A DNA stretch of 64,000 bases from Minicystis rosea. Lineage in GTDB: Bacteria > Myxococcota_A > Polyangia > Polyangiales > Polyangiaceae. Under the pieces are notes generated by a model. That model did no database searches. It was not told where the DNA came from and saw only the letters and a list, made by a program, of their open reading frames with translations. How positions within the stretch are numbered: the stretch's first letter is position 1; each line of letters starts with the position of its first letter. The position numbers and the translations under genes were made by a program. The DNA lies in the NCBI GenBank assembly GCA_001931535.1, contig CP016211.1:7363703-7427702 (forward strand). The letters are read 5' to 3'. Positions 45,875 through 55,094 of this stretch are shown in pieces.

Positions 45875-47284
45875 ATGAGCCAGGAGGGTCCGAAGCTCGA
45901 AGGCAGCGCGCGCGTGCTCGTGGTCGACGATGAGCCCGTGGTGCGCCGCACGCTCGCGCGCGCTCTCATGGGCCGCGGCATCGCCGTCGACACGGCGGAG
46001 GGCGGCGCGGCGGCCCTCGATCTGCTGCGCACGCGCGCCGTCGACGCCGTGCTGCTCGATCATGCCATGCCCGACATGGATGGCCTCTCCGTGCTCGCGC
46101 GGGTGCGGCACGAGCACCCCGAGATCGAGGTCGTCATGATGGTGCTCGCCGGCGACCCAGGCGCGGCCGAGCACGCGCTCCGCGGCGGCGCGTACGACGT
46201 CGTCGTGAAGCCGATCGATGCGCCCGACGCGGTGGCCCGATCGGTGGAGCGCGCCGCCGAGCGCCGGAGGCTCGAAGGGCGCGTGCGTGCGCTCACGCAA
46301 AGGCTCGCCGCGCAGGAGCCGCTCGGCGAGATCATCATCGCGTCGGCGCGCATGGAGGAGATCGATCGGCGCGTGTCGAGCGCGGCCTCGACTTCGTCGC
46401 CCGTGCTCATCATGGGCGAGCGCGGCACGGGAAAAGAGCTGTTCGCGCGCGCCATCCACCGGCGATCGAACCGCAGCGACGCGCGCCTCCACGTCCTGCG
46501 CCTCGCGGGCCTGCCCGAAGCGCTCGCGTCGACGGAGCTCATCGGCGCGATCGAGGACGCCGAGGGTGGCACGCTCCTCCTCGACGACATCGGCGAGATG
46601 GGCCCCGCCGCGCAGGCCGCGCTCGCGCGCGCCATCGGCACCGGCGAGCTCCACGCGGGCTCGGCCGCGGCGCGGCGCTTCGACGTGCGCCTCGTGGCCA
46701 CCGCGCTCCCGTCGCTGCGCGATCGCATCAAGGAGGGCACCTTCCGCGAGGATCTGTTCTACCGGCTGGGCGTGATCCCCATCGAGATCCCGCCGCTCCG
46801 CCGGCACAAGGACGACATCCCCGTGCTCGCGTACCACTTCCTCTCGCGGTACGCGCCGCGCGCGGGGAAGGAGATCCGCCGCATCGGCGTGGAGGCGCTG
46901 CGGCGCCTGCGCGAGCACACCTGGCCGGGCAACGTGCGCGAGCTCGCCGCCGTCATCGAGCACGCGGTGGTGATGGCCAAGGGCGACGCCATCCTGCCCG
47001 CCGATCTGCCCATCGCCGAGCCCGACGACGCGTCCGATCACGACGACGATGACGACGCGCCCCCGCGCACCGCGATCGCCGACGCCGAGGTGCTGGAGCT
47101 GCCCTACGCCGACGCCAAGGATCGCGCCGTGGAGGTCTTCGATCGCGCCTACGTCGGCCGCTTGATGAAGCGCGCCGGCGGCAACGTCAGCGAAGCCGCG
47201 CGGCTGGCCGGGATGGATCGATCGAACTTTCGAAGGCTCCTGAAGCGAACGCAGGAGAAGGACGAGGTCGCGAAGAAGAAGTAG
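45875..47284 (+). CDS. NtrC-like response regulator lacking the GAFTGA loop
   Basis: This is a 469-residue REC-AAA+-Fis protein. REC: DDE at 18-20, Asp62, Lys112, but the usual Thr is Leu91. AAA+: Walker A GERGTGKE at 181-188, GGTLLLDDIGEM (Walker B with Asp-Asp), and the arginine-finger region FREDLFYRLGVIPIEIPPLR. The segment from STELIG to the Walker B glycine pair is only six residues. The canonical loop, about 25 residues long and including GAFTGA that contacts sigma54, is therefore absent. The C-terminal Fis HTH (AGGNVSEAARLAGMDRSNFR) is intact. An acidic stretch precedes it. It likely binds DNA but may not activate sigma54. It overlaps no gene and sits just after the REC-GGDEF gene. 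Confidence 0.85.
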   Translation: MSQEGPKLEGSARVLVVDDEPVVRRTLARALMGRGIAVDTAEGGAAALDLLRTRAVDAVLLDHAMPDMDGLSVLARVRHEHPEIEVVMMVLAGDPGAAEHALRGGAYDVVVKPIDAPDAVARSVERAAERRRLEGRVRALTQRLAAQEPLGEIIIASARMEEIDRRVSSAASTSSPVLIMGERGTGKELFARAIHRRSNRSDARLHVLRLAGLPEALASTELIGAIEDAEGGTLLLDDIGEMGPAAQAALARAIGTGELHAGSAAARRFDVRLVATALPSLRDRIKEGTFREDLFYRLGVIPIEIPPLRRHKDDIPVLAYHFLSRYAPRAGKEIRRIGVEALRRLREHTWPGNVRELAAVIEHAVVMAKGDAILPADLPIAEPDDASDHDDDDDAPPRTAIADAEVLELPYADAKDRAVEVFDRAYVGRLMKRAGGNVSEAARLAGMDRSNFRRLLKRTQEKDEVAKKK

Positions 47285-47294
47285 CGCGCGGCGA

Positions 47295-47777
47295 TCAAGG
47301 ACGAGCGAGCCGCGCACGCGCCGAATGGGCGAGCTGGGTGACCTGGCGATACGCGCCGCAGGCCTCGGTGAACGCATCGGCCGCGGCGACGAGCTCCGCG
47401 TAGCGATCGTCCTCGTGCAAGCCGAGGAGGACGAACAAGATCTCCGGCTCTGAGCACTCCCGCAGAGCGACCTTGATGCCGACCCGGCGCAGCTCGCCGA
47501 TCGAGGGCTTCTGCTTCGCGGGCGCCGAGGCGACGCCGATGATGGCCGTCGACGCGCCGGCGATGGCCACGAGCAACGCCACACCGATCCGCGAAAAGGC
47601 GCGGCGGCGCCGCATCCCGGCCGCGCACGGTCCGCAGAGGACGCGATCGACGTAGTCGATGCATTCGTGACAGAGGTGACTGCCACAACGCGCGCAGCGC
47701 TCGGTGCGCGGCGCGCCACCGTGTCGTTCGCACTCGCTCGGGCGCGCGATGCGCGTGCGGTAGGGTCCGGTCGCCAC
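47295..47777 (-). CDS. B-box zinc-finger-like membrane protein
   Basis: This is a 160-residue protein. The N-terminal CERHGGAPRTERCARCGSHL with a following CHECIDYVDRVLCGPC resembles a B-box zinc finger found fused to membrane proteins in myxobacteria. A single transmembrane helix (IGVALLVAIAGASTAIIGVA) is followed by a helical extracytoplasmic domain of about 80 residues. The role is unknown. GTG 47777 is the best start. It is convergent with the NtrC-like gene (10-bp gap) and divergent from the ABC ATPase. Confidence 0.7.
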   Translation of the reverse strand: MATGPYRTRIARPSECERHGGAPRTERCARCGSHLCHECIDYVDRVLCGPCAAGMRRRRAFSRIGVALLVAIAGASTAIIGVASAPAKQKPSIGELRRVGIKVALRECSEPEILFVLLGLHEDDRYAELVAAADAFTEACGAYRQVTQLAHSARARLARP

Positions 47778-47886
47778 GACGGGAGGACGCAGGAAAGGCG
47801 GTGATCCTTGGGCTCGATGCGCACATGCCGCCGGCGCTGGATCCTTGCAGAATCGTCGAAGGATGGAGCGCTATACTCGCGCCGGC

Positions 47887-49395
47887 ATGAAGGGCCCCGT
47901 CCTCGATCTCGAAGGCGTCTCCCGCCGCATCGGCGACTGTGTCGCGGTCGACGACGCGCGCGTCACCCTCCGTCCGGGCATGATCCACGCGATCGTCGGC
48001 GAGAACGGCGCCGGCAAATCGACCCTCATGAAGATGGCGGCCGGCGTCGTCCCGCCCACGGGAGGCGTGGTGAAGATCGACGGCCGCCCGCTCGATCCGG
48101 CGACCCCTGCGGAGGCCATCCGGCGCGGCGTGGGGATGGTGCACCAGCACTTCATGTTGGTCGGCGCCTTCCGCGCCATCGAGAACGTGATCCTCGGCGG
48201 TGAGCCGACCACCTCGCTCGGCCGGCTCGATCTCGTGAAGGCGACGGCGCGCGCCCGCGAGATCATGGAGAGCGCGGGCCTGACGGTGCCGCTCGATGCG
48301 CCCACGGCGTCCCTCACGGTGGGCGAGCGGCAGCGCCTCGAGATCCTGCGTGTCCTCTACCGCGGCGCGCGCGCCCTGCTCCTCGACGAGCCGACGGCGG
48401 TGCTCTCGCCGCTGGAGGCCGAAGATCTCTACACCACCCTGCGCCGCCTCGCCGACGGCGGCGCCACGATCGCGGTGGTCACGCACCGGCTCGACGAGAT
48501 CACGCGCCACGCCGATCACGTCACCGTCATGCGGCGCGGGCACGTGGTCTTCTCGACGCCGCAGGATCGCGGAGCGCCCCTCTCCACCGACGAGCTCACG
48601 CGCGCCATCATGGGCGGCGAGCCGCCGCCGCCCTTCGCCCCCCCGAAGCTCGCGGACGACGCGGCCACCGTGCTCGCGCTGAAGGGCGTCGCGCTCGCGG
48701 ACGAGAGCGGTCGCGCGCTGCTCGACGGGATCGATCTCACGGTGCGCGCCGGCGAGATCGTCGGCGTCGCCGGCATCGAGGGGAACGGTCAGCGCGAGCT
48801 GGTCCGCGTGATCGCGGGCCTCGAAGCGCGCGCGATCGGCCAGGTGATCGTGGCCGGACAGGACGTCTCCACGGCCAAGGTGCGCGCCCGCCGCGCGCTG
48901 CTCGGGGTGGTCCACGAAGATCGCCACGCCGAAGGCCTGCTCCTCGACGCCACCGTCGCCGACAACTTGGTGCTGGGCGATCTCGGCGACGGCGACCTCG
49001 ACGAAGCGGCCACCGTGGCGCGCCGCATGGACGCGTTCAGCGTGCAGCCTCCCGATCCGAGCCTGCCATCGGGCGCGCTCTCCGGCGGCAACCAACAGAA
49101 GATCGTCATCGCCCGCGCGCTCGATCGCCTGCGCCACGCAGGCGCCAAGGCCGCCGCCGTGTTGGCGCAGCCGACGCGCGGGGTCGACGTCGGCGCGGCC
49201 GCGATCATCCACCGCGCCATCGGCACGGCGGCCGCCGCGGGCATGGCGGTGCTCGTGATCAGCGCGGACCTCGGCGAGCTCCGCCGCCTGTCCCACCGCA
49301 TCGTGGTGATGCGGCACGGGAAGATCGTCGGCAGCCTCCCGCGCGAAGCCTCGGAGACGGAGATCGGCAAGGCGATGTTGGGCGTAGGCGCCTGA
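47887..49395 (+). CDS. BmpA-type nucleoside ABC transporter, tandem ATP-binding protein
   Basis: This is a 502-residue protein with two NBDs in one chain, as in the YufO/RbsA type. NBD1: Walker A GENGAGKST, signature SLTVGERQRLEILR, Walker B LLLDEPTAVLSP. NBD2: Walker A replaced by GIEGNGQREL (degenerate), signature LSGGNQQKIVIARAL and Walker B AAVLAQPTRGVDV. Degenerate second sites are normal in this class. It powers import of nucleosides or sugars with the two permeases downstream. ATG 47887 is preferred; 47863 is possible. A small opposite-strand gene separates it from the first permease. No substrate-binding lipoprotein (BmpA) is adjacent. Confidence 0.85.
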   Translation: MKGPVLDLEGVSRRIGDCVAVDDARVTLRPGMIHAIVGENGAGKSTLMKMAAGVVPPTGGVVKIDGRPLDPATPAEAIRRGVGMVHQHFMLVGAFRAIENVILGGEPTTSLGRLDLVKATARAREIMESAGLTVPLDAPTASLTVGERQRLEILRVLYRGARALLLDEPTAVLSPLEAEDLYTTLRRLADGGATIAVVTHRLDEITRHADHVTVMRRGHVVFSTPQDRGAPLSTDELTRAIMGGEPPPPFAPPKLADDAATVLALKGVALADESGRALLDGIDLTVRAGEIVGVAGIEGNGQRELVRVIAGLEARAIGQVIVAGQDVSTAKVRARRALLGVVHEDRHAEGLLLDATVADNLVLGDLGDGDLDEAATVARRMDAFSVQPPDPSLPSGALSGGNQQKIVIARALDRLRHAGAKAAAVLAQPTRGVDVGAAAIIHRAIGTAAAAGMAVLVISADLGELRRLSHRIVVMRHGKIVGSLPREASETEIGKAMLGVGA

Positions 49396-49421
49396 CCGAT
49401 GGTCAGCGCATCGCCGTGCCG

Positions 49422-49682
49422 TCAATCTTCGCCGTTCGGCATCTTCGCGGGCAGATCGTCCTGCGCGCTCATGTCGGGCATGACCTCGCCCGCCCGCACC
49501 ACGTAGCTCGCGTGCTTGCCGCAGCCGTTCGCGTCGTACGCGCCCATCTCACGGCTCTTCACGGAGATGTCCTTCTCGGGACAGTGCAAATCGGCCGCCG
49601 CCCGAGCCGCGACGAGGCTCGCGCCCGTGCAGCCCGTCGAGCTCAGCATCAAGACCGTGGCCGAGAGCATCCATGCGCGCAT
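49422..49682 (-). CDS. Small Cys-containing lipoprotein
   Basis: This is an 86-residue lipoprotein: signal MRAWMLSATVLMLSSTGC with lipobox STGC, then a short body with two more Cys (LHCPEK, ANGCGKHASYVV). The latter phrase (CGKxAxYxC-like) is typical of small myxobacterial lipoproteins. It is encoded opposite to its neighbours, between the ABC ATPase and permease. The last 30 residues are acidic. Function is unknown. Confidence 0.6.
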   Translation of the reverse strand: MRAWMLSATVLMLSSTGCTGASLVAARAAADLHCPEKDISVKSREMGAYDANGCGKHASYVVRAGEVMPDMSAQDDLPAKMPNGED

Positions 49683-49749
49683 CGATCGCACGGTACAGCG
49701 CGCCCGCTCGCGCAGCAAAAAGCCGGCGACGGAGGTATGCTCCTCGCCG

Positions 49750-50862
49750 ATGCTCGAGCCCTCGCCCACCGCGACGTGGACGCGCCCCATCCTTCCCGTC
49801 GCGCTCGCGCTCGCGGGGATCGTGCTCCTGCTCGACCTCATCTCGATAGCCTTCGGCGTCGCTCCGCTTGCCACCTTGAGCGCCGCGGCCGTGGGGACCT
49901 GGGGCACGGCGTACGGCATCGGCCAGGTCCTCTTCAAGGCCACGCCGCTCATCTTCACCGGCCTCGCCTTCGAGGTCGCCTTCCGCGCCGGCCTCTTCAA
50001 CATCGGCGCCGAAGGTCAGCTCGCGCTCGCCGGCCTCGCCGCCGGCTGGGTCGGCGCCCGCCTCCCGCCGGGCACGCCGTGGATCGTCGCCCTCCCCGCG
50101 TGCCTCGCCGTCGCCGTGCTCGTCGGCGCCGCCGTCGCGCTCGTCCCCGCGATCATGCGCGCGCGCCTCGGGGTGCACGAGATCATCAGCACCATCATGC
50201 TGAACCGCATCGTCGACGGCGTGGTCCCGTTCGCGCTCGTCGCGTGGATCGGCGCGAGCTCGCTGCGCACCGCCGACGTGATCGCGGGCGCCGCGGTGCC
50301 CAAGCTCTCCGTCGCGATCCCGGCGCTCGCCGGCAGCGCGGCGAGCTTCGCGTTCCCGCTCGCGGTGCTCACCGCCTTCGCGGTGGATCGGTTCCTCCGC
50401 CGCACGCGCGGCGGCCGGGAGATGCGCTGGACGGGGCAGAACGCGGAGACGTGCCGTGCCGAAGGCATCGACGTCCCGCGGCGGCTCGTGCAAGCGATGT
50501 TGCTTTCGGGTGCGCTCGCGGGCCTCTCCATGAGCGCCACGGTGCTCGGTTACAAGGGTTATTACGAGCTCGGCCTGGGCTCGGGCGCGGGCTTCACGGG
50601 CATCGCGGTGGCGCTGCTCGGCCGCGGCCATCCGCTCGGCATCGTCCTCAGCGCCGTGCTCTTCGGCACGCTCCAACAAGCCGGCCTCGCCATCAACGCC
50701 CACGTGCCGAAGGAAGCCATGGACGTGCTCACCGCCGCCGCGATCGTGCTCGTGGCCATCGCCAACCGGCAGAGCCGCGGGGCGCCGCGCCGAGCGGCCA
50801 CCGCGACGTCGACGCAGAGCACCGGCCCGGCGAAGCCCGCGCCGGAGGGGGCCGCGTCGTGA
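49750..50862 (+). CDS. ABC transporter permease (BPD_transp_2 family), subunit 1
   Basis: This is a 370-residue membrane protein with about nine hydrophobic helices and the permease motif FRAGLFNIGAEGQLALAGLA typical of the YufP/branched-chain-type permeases. An ATPase-coupling loop EIISTIMLNRIVDGVVPFAL and the C-terminal GSGAGFTGIAVALLGRGHPL are also diagnostic. It pairs with the next permease and the upstream ATPase to form a nucleoside importer. GGAGG at 49731 is 14 bp before the chosen ATG. Its stop overlaps the next GTG by 4 bp (GTGA). A disordered Ala/Thr-rich tail ends the chain. Confidence 0.82.
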   Translation: MLEPSPTATWTRPILPVALALAGIVLLLDLISIAFGVAPLATLSAAAVGTWGTAYGIGQVLFKATPLIFTGLAFEVAFRAGLFNIGAEGQLALAGLAAGWVGARLPPGTPWIVALPACLAVAVLVGAAVALVPAIMRARLGVHEIISTIMLNRIVDGVVPFALVAWIGASSLRTADVIAGAAVPKLSVAIPALAGSAASFAFPLAVLTAFAVDRFLRRTRGGREMRWTGQNAETCRAEGIDVPRRLVQAMLLSGALAGLSMSATVLGYKGYYELGLGSGAGFTGIAVALLGRGHPLGIVLSAVLFGTLQQAGLAINAHVPKEAMDVLTAAAIVLVAIANRQSRGAPRRAATATSTQSTGPAKPAPEGAAS

Positions 50863-51770
50863 GCTCGATCCTCTCGCTCACCATGCTCGCCGAAACCTTG
50901 CGCATCGCCACGCCCTACGCGTGCGCAGCGGTCGGCGGCATCTGGGCCGAGCGCTCGGGCGTCATTCAGATCGGCCTCGAAGGCGTGCTCCTCGTGAGCG
51001 CCTTCGCCTCCGTCTCGGTCGCGGCGATCTCGGGCAGCGCAGCGCTCGGCCTCGGCGCCGGCATCGCCGCGGGCGCGCTCCTCTCGCTCTTGCATGCCGT
51101 CCTCGTGGAGCGGGCCCGCGTGCACGCCGTCATCAGCGGCATCGCCCTCAACCTGCTCGCGTATGCGGGCACGCGCCTCGCGCTCCGCGGTCTCTTCGAC
51201 AGCGCCTCCAACTCGCCCTCCATCGCCGGCTTCCGCCTCGGCCCCACCGGAGCGACCGGCGCGGCGATGCTGGCCCGCTTCTTCCTCGATCCCGTCACCA
51301 TCGCCGCCATCGCAGCGGCCGCCATCACCCCGTTCGTCCTCGGTCGCACCCGCTTCGGCCTGCGCGTCCGCGCTTCGGGCGAGAACCCGGTCGCCGCCTC
51401 GTCCGTCGGCATCGACGTGCCTCGCGTGCGCCTCCTCGCGCTCGCCGTCTCCGGCGCGATCGCCGCGCTCGGCGGCGTGCACCTGGCCTTCGATCAACAT
51501 CGCTTCGAGTCCGGCATGTCCAACGGTCGCGGCTTCATGGCCTTGGCCGCGGTGGTCGTCTCGGGCTGGCACGCGGGCCGCGCGGTGATGGCGTGTGTCG
51601 TCTTCGGCGCGCTCGAAGCGCTTCAAATCGTGCTGCAAGGCCAGGCCCAGCGGAGCGCGGGCACCGAGCTCGTCCAGCTTCTTCCCTATGTCGCCACGCT
51701 GCTGGTGCTGGGCTTCGCGGCGGGCCGATCGGCTGCGCCCGCGGGCCTCGGCAAGCATGCAGAGGAGTAG
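50859..51770 (+). CDS. ABC transporter permease (BPD_transp_2 family), subunit 2
   Basis: This is a 303-residue membrane protein with the family motif RSGVIQIGLEGVLLVSAFAS, the coupling segment HAVISGIALNLLAYAG and the C-terminal SNGRGFMALAAVVVSGWH. It is the YufQ-type partner of the upstream permease. GTG at 50859 overlaps the upstream TGA, so the two permeases are translated together at a fixed ratio. About eight to nine hydrophobic helices are visible. The Nudix gene follows 3 bp after the stop and may be cotranscribed. Confidence 0.82.
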   Translation: MSSILSLTMLAETLRIATPYACAAVGGIWAERSGVIQIGLEGVLLVSAFASVSVAAISGSAALGLGAGIAAGALLSLLHAVLVERARVHAVISGIALNLLAYAGTRLALRGLFDSASNSPSIAGFRLGPTGATGAAMLARFFLDPVTIAAIAAAAITPFVLGRTRFGLRVRASGENPVAASSVGIDVPRVRLLALAVSGAIAALGGVHLAFDQHRFESGMSNGRGFMALAAVVVSGWHAGRAVMACVVFGALEALQIVLQGQAQRSAGTELVQLLPYVATLLVLGFAAGRSAAPAGLGKHAEE

Positions 51771-51773
51771 CCG

Positions 51774-52424
51774 TTGCGCCTCGATCCCGCGCTGATCCGC
51801 GAGAGCCTCGCTCATCCCCTGCCGCTGCCGTCCCTCGGCTTCGGCATCGACATCACCCACGCTCGCCCCGCGGCGGTGGTGGTCCCGCTCCGCCTCGATC
51901 CCGAGCCCCGCGTGCTGCTCGTCCTCCGCGGCGCACAGCTCAAGGATCACGCCGGCGAGGTCGGCTTCCCCGGCGGCAAGCCCGAGCCCAGCGACGCGAG
52001 CCTCGAAGCCACGGCCCTCCGCGAGCTCGACGAAGAGATCGGCGTCCCCGAAGATCGCATCTCCATCCTCGGCTCGCTCATGCCCATGCCGGTGATCACC
52101 GGCCGCTACCTCATCCATCCCTTCGTCGGAATCCTCGACGACTCGGCCGCGCCGCGCATCGCCTCGTCCGAGATCCAACGCATCCTCGAGCTCCCGCTCC
52201 TGCCCATCCTCACCGGCGAGCAGCGCCTCACCGCCGTGCGTGGGCAGTGGAGCGACACCGTCGTCTTCGCCCCTCATTTCGCGGTCGACGGCGCCATTCT
52301 CTACGGCGCGAGCGCCTACATTCTCTACGAGCTCCTCTCGCGGCTCGCCACGCGGCTCGGATGCACGCTCCCCCCGCCCGAGCTCACGGAGACGCTCCCT
52401 TGGGGGAATCGCTACGACCGCTGA
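51774..52424 (+). CDS. Nudix hydrolase, CoA pyrophosphatase type
   Basis: This is a 216-residue protein (TTG start, GAGGAG just upstream). The Nudix signature spans GFPGGKPEP to ALRELDEEIGV. The preceding VLRGAQLKDHAGEVGFPGGK matches the CoA-pyrophosphatase (NudL) upstream motif. It likely splits coenzyme A or related dinucleotides into phosphopantetheine and 3',5'-ADP, or sanitises nucleotides. It sits directly after the nucleoside transporter genes, consistent with nucleotide salvage. Length is close to that of the family. Confidence 0.8.
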   Translation: MRLDPALIRESLAHPLPLPSLGFGIDITHARPAAVVVPLRLDPEPRVLLVLRGAQLKDHAGEVGFPGGKPEPSDASLEATALRELDEEIGVPEDRISILGSLMPMPVITGRYLIHPFVGILDDSAAPRIASSEIQRILELPLLPILTGEQRLTAVRGQWSDTVVFAPHFAVDGAILYGASAYILYELLSRLATRLGCTLPPPELTETLPWGNRYDR

Positions 52425-52525
52425 AGAGCCGCCATCTCGGGTGGCACACTCCGCGTCGTTCTTCCTCGAATCCCGCCGATTTCTCGGTTATTTCTCCTGG
52501 AACACGGCGTGCCTCGCGCCCCACC

Positions 52526-53869
52526 ATGCCTTCTCGTTCGCCGACCTTCACCGTGGTCCTCGTCGCTGCGTGGCTGCTCTCGGGCTGTCATGACGACGCC
52601 GCGTCCGCGGACACCGCGCCGTGGGCCAAGGCCTTCGGCGACGACGCCGACCAATCGCAGATCGCCATCGCGGTGAACGAGGCGGGCGACGTCGTGCTCG
52701 CCGGCGCGCTCAGCGCTCGCCTCGATCTCGGCGGCGGGCCCATCACCGACGATCCGCTCGCGAGCAACGACATCTTCGTGGGCGAGCTCGATCCTTCCGG
52801 CAAGCACCGCTGGAGCGTCGGCACCGGCAGCGATGGCTCTCAGCTCCCGATGTCCGTCGCCTTCGATCCGCGCGGCAACGTCCTCGTCACGGGCATGTTC
52901 GAGAACGAGATCGACTTCGGCGACGGCCCCATCGACGCGCTCACCCAAGACATCTTCCTCGCGAGCTTCGACGACCGCGGCCGCTTCGCGTGGGCGAAGC
53001 ACTTCAGCGCCGACGATGGCGGCCCGAGCGGCGCCGGCACCTCGAGCGCCAACGCCGTCGCGGTCGGCGGCGACGGCAACATCATCATCGCCGGCACCTT
53101 CACCGGCACGCTCGGCTTCGGCGGCAAGCCCATCGACACGCCGAAGGACGGCCAGAGCGGCTTCGTCGCCAAGCTCGATCCTTCCGGCGAGCACATCTAC
53201 AGCATCGTCCTCCAGCCGGGCGACCTCAGCGTGAGAGGGCTCGCCGTCGACATGCTGGGCGCGGCCACCGTCGTCGGCATCACGGGCTCCAACATCGGCG
53301 GCGCCGGTTTCATCACGCGCCTCGATCCCGACGGATCGCCTTCGTGGCGCGTCGGGCTCATCGGCACCGTGCCCCCGAGCACGAACGCTGTCGCGCTCGA
53401 CCTTCAGGGCAACACCTTCGTCGGCGGCTGCTTCACCGGCGACATGGTCTTCGACGATCGCACGGTCCCCGGCAGCAGCAACGTGACCGGCTTCGTCGCC
53501 AAGGTCGCGCCCGACGGGACGACGCAATGGATCAAGACGCTCGACCGCTCCTGCGTCACCGCGCTCGACGCAGATGCGATCGGGCACATCCATGTGGGCG
53601 GCCAGTACATCGGCGCCCCGAAGCTCGCCGGGCGTGAGCTCCCCCACAACGGCCTCGGCGCGGCCTTCGTCGCCGTCCTCGACCCGGTTGGCACCATCGT
53701 CGAGGCGAGCGCGCTCGGCCACGCGGGCAACGTCAGCATCGTGACCAGCGTCGCCGTCGCCGGCGACCACGTGGTGGTGGCGGGCAACTTCGACGGCCAG
53801 CTCGACACCCCGGTCGGCACGCTCTCGAGCTTGGGATTTCGCGACTTCTTCGTCGCTCGCCTGCCCTGA
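52526..53869 (+). CDS. SBBP-type beta-propeller lipoprotein
   Basis: This is a 447-residue lipoprotein with signal MPSRSPTFTVVLVAAWLLSGC. Six or seven repeating blades of about 55-60 residues follow, with the phrase 'VAVxxxGxVxVxGxF...D.GxGxxxxxGxxDxFVAxLDPxG' (for instance VAFDPRGNVLVTGMFENEID and FVAKLDPSGEHIYSIVLQPG). This resembles the seven-bladed 'beta-propeller SBBP' repeat seen in myxobacterial surface proteins. It probably binds other surface molecules; no enzyme motif. The ATG at 52526 is chosen because it alone gives the signal peptide. Confidence 0.78.
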   Translation: MPSRSPTFTVVLVAAWLLSGCHDDAASADTAPWAKAFGDDADQSQIAIAVNEAGDVVLAGALSARLDLGGGPITDDPLASNDIFVGELDPSGKHRWSVGTGSDGSQLPMSVAFDPRGNVLVTGMFENEIDFGDGPIDALTQDIFLASFDDRGRFAWAKHFSADDGGPSGAGTSSANAVAVGGDGNIIIAGTFTGTLGFGGKPIDTPKDGQSGFVAKLDPSGEHIYSIVLQPGDLSVRGLAVDMLGAATVVGITGSNIGGAGFITRLDPDGSPSWRVGLIGTVPPSTNAVALDLQGNTFVGGCFTGDMVFDDRTVPGSSNVTGFVAKVAPDGTTQWIKTLDRSCVTALDADAIGHIHVGGQYIGAPKLAGRELPHNGLGAAFVAVLDPVGTIVEASALGHAGNVSIVTSVAVAGDHVVVAGNFDGQLDTPVGTLSSLGFRDFFVARLP

Positions 53870-53894
53870 AATCGCCGGGCGATCGACCTTACCG

Positions 53895-55094
53895 TTGCGT
53901 GCCCGGGAAGATCGGATCAAGGATCGCTTCGTGGGGATCGAGCCACCTTCGTCGCGCGTCACACCTGCCTCTCCAGGCTTGCTGGAGGAGGTCGTGCGCC
54001 ACGTGGCGCACCCGATCTTCGTCAAAGATCGCGCGTTCCGCTTCGTCTGGGCGAACGACGCCTTCTGCACGCTCGTCGAGCGCAATCGTGAAGCCCTCGT
54101 CGGCCGGACCGATCACGATTTCTTCGTCGCGGAGCAGGCCGATTTCTTCCGCCTCAAAGATCGCGAGGTCTTCGAGAGCGGCCTCACGGTCACCATCGAG
54201 GAGGAGCCGTTCACGCCGACGAGCAAGCGGAGCCACGTCCTCGCCACGACCAAGACGCCGCTCCGCTCGCCCACCGGCGAGATCACGCACATCATCGGCA
54301 TCATCCACGACATCACGCACATGAAGAGCGTGGAAGATCAGCTCCGCCTGGCCAACGAGGAGCTCGAGGGTCGCGTCGAGGAGCGCACCCGCGCCCTCCG
54401 CGACGCGCAGAACGCGCTGCTTCGCAAGGAGCGCCTCGCCGTCCTCGGCCAGCTCTCCGGCGGCCTCGCCCATCAGATCCGCACGCCGCTCACCACCATC
54501 AGCAACGCCGCGGCCGTGCTCCGCCGTCGCCTCGCCGGCACGGAGGATCCCGACACGCGCACCGCGCTCGAGATCATCGCCGAAGAGATCTGGGAAGCGA
54601 ACCGCATCATCACCGACCTGCTCGACTTCGCTCGGGTGCGCCCGCCGAGCGCCACGCGCGTGCCCGTCACCACGCTCGTCGACGGCGCCCTCGACGCCGC
54701 GCGCCCGCCGAGCGGCATCGCCGTGCGCCGCGAGATCCCCGCCTCGCTCATCGCCTCGGTCGACGAGCGACAGACGCGCGACGCCCTCGGCAACGTCATC
54801 CGCAACGCCTTGGAAGCGATGGGCGACACCGGCGTCCTCACGGTGCGCGCCGCCGAGACCGGCAGCTCCGCGTGCATCGCCGTCGAGGACACGGGCCCCG
54901 GCCTCGAGGACGAAGCCCTCGTTCATCTCTTCGAGCCGCTCGTCACCACCAAAGCGCTCGGCCTCGGCCTCGGCCTCACCACGGCCCGCGCGCTGATCGA
55001 GAACCAAGGCGGCGACATCCGCTACGCCCGCCCCACCGCCGGCGGCGCCCGCTTCGAAATCCGCATCCCGCTCGCCGGCCCCGACACCGTGTGA
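53895..55094 (+). CDS. PAS-domain sensor histidine kinase
   Basis: This is a 399-residue cytosolic kinase. A PAS domain (residues about 30-140: HPIFVKDRAFRFVWANDAFC, VGRTDHDFF, TPLRSPTGEITHIIGIIHDI) is followed by a coiled coil. The dimerisation helix carries the phospho-His box SGGLAHQIRTPLTTISN near residue 192. The ATPase domain has the N box DALGNVIRNALEAM, D/G1 EDTGPGLED and G2 KALGLGLGLTTARALIEN. No transmembrane segment, so it senses an intracellular signal. The start is uncertain: TTG 53895 is used, an internal start after residue 12 is possible. A double-hairpin element follows immediately. Confidence 0.85.
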   Translation: MRAREDRIKDRFVGIEPPSSRVTPASPGLLEEVVRHVAHPIFVKDRAFRFVWANDAFCTLVERNREALVGRTDHDFFVAEQADFFRLKDREVFESGLTVTIEEEPFTPTSKRSHVLATTKTPLRSPTGEITHIIGIIHDITHMKSVEDQLRLANEELEGRVEERTRALRDAQNALLRKERLAVLGQLSGGLAHQIRTPLTTISNAAAVLRRRLAGTEDPDTRTALEIIAEEIWEANRIITDLLDFARVRPPSATRVPVTTLVDGALDAARPPSGIAVRREIPASLIASVDERQTRDALGNVIRNALEAMGDTGVLTVRAAETGSSACIAVEDTGPGLEDEALVHLFEPLVTTKALGLGLGLTTARALIENQGGDIRYARPTAGGARFEIRIPLAGPDTV

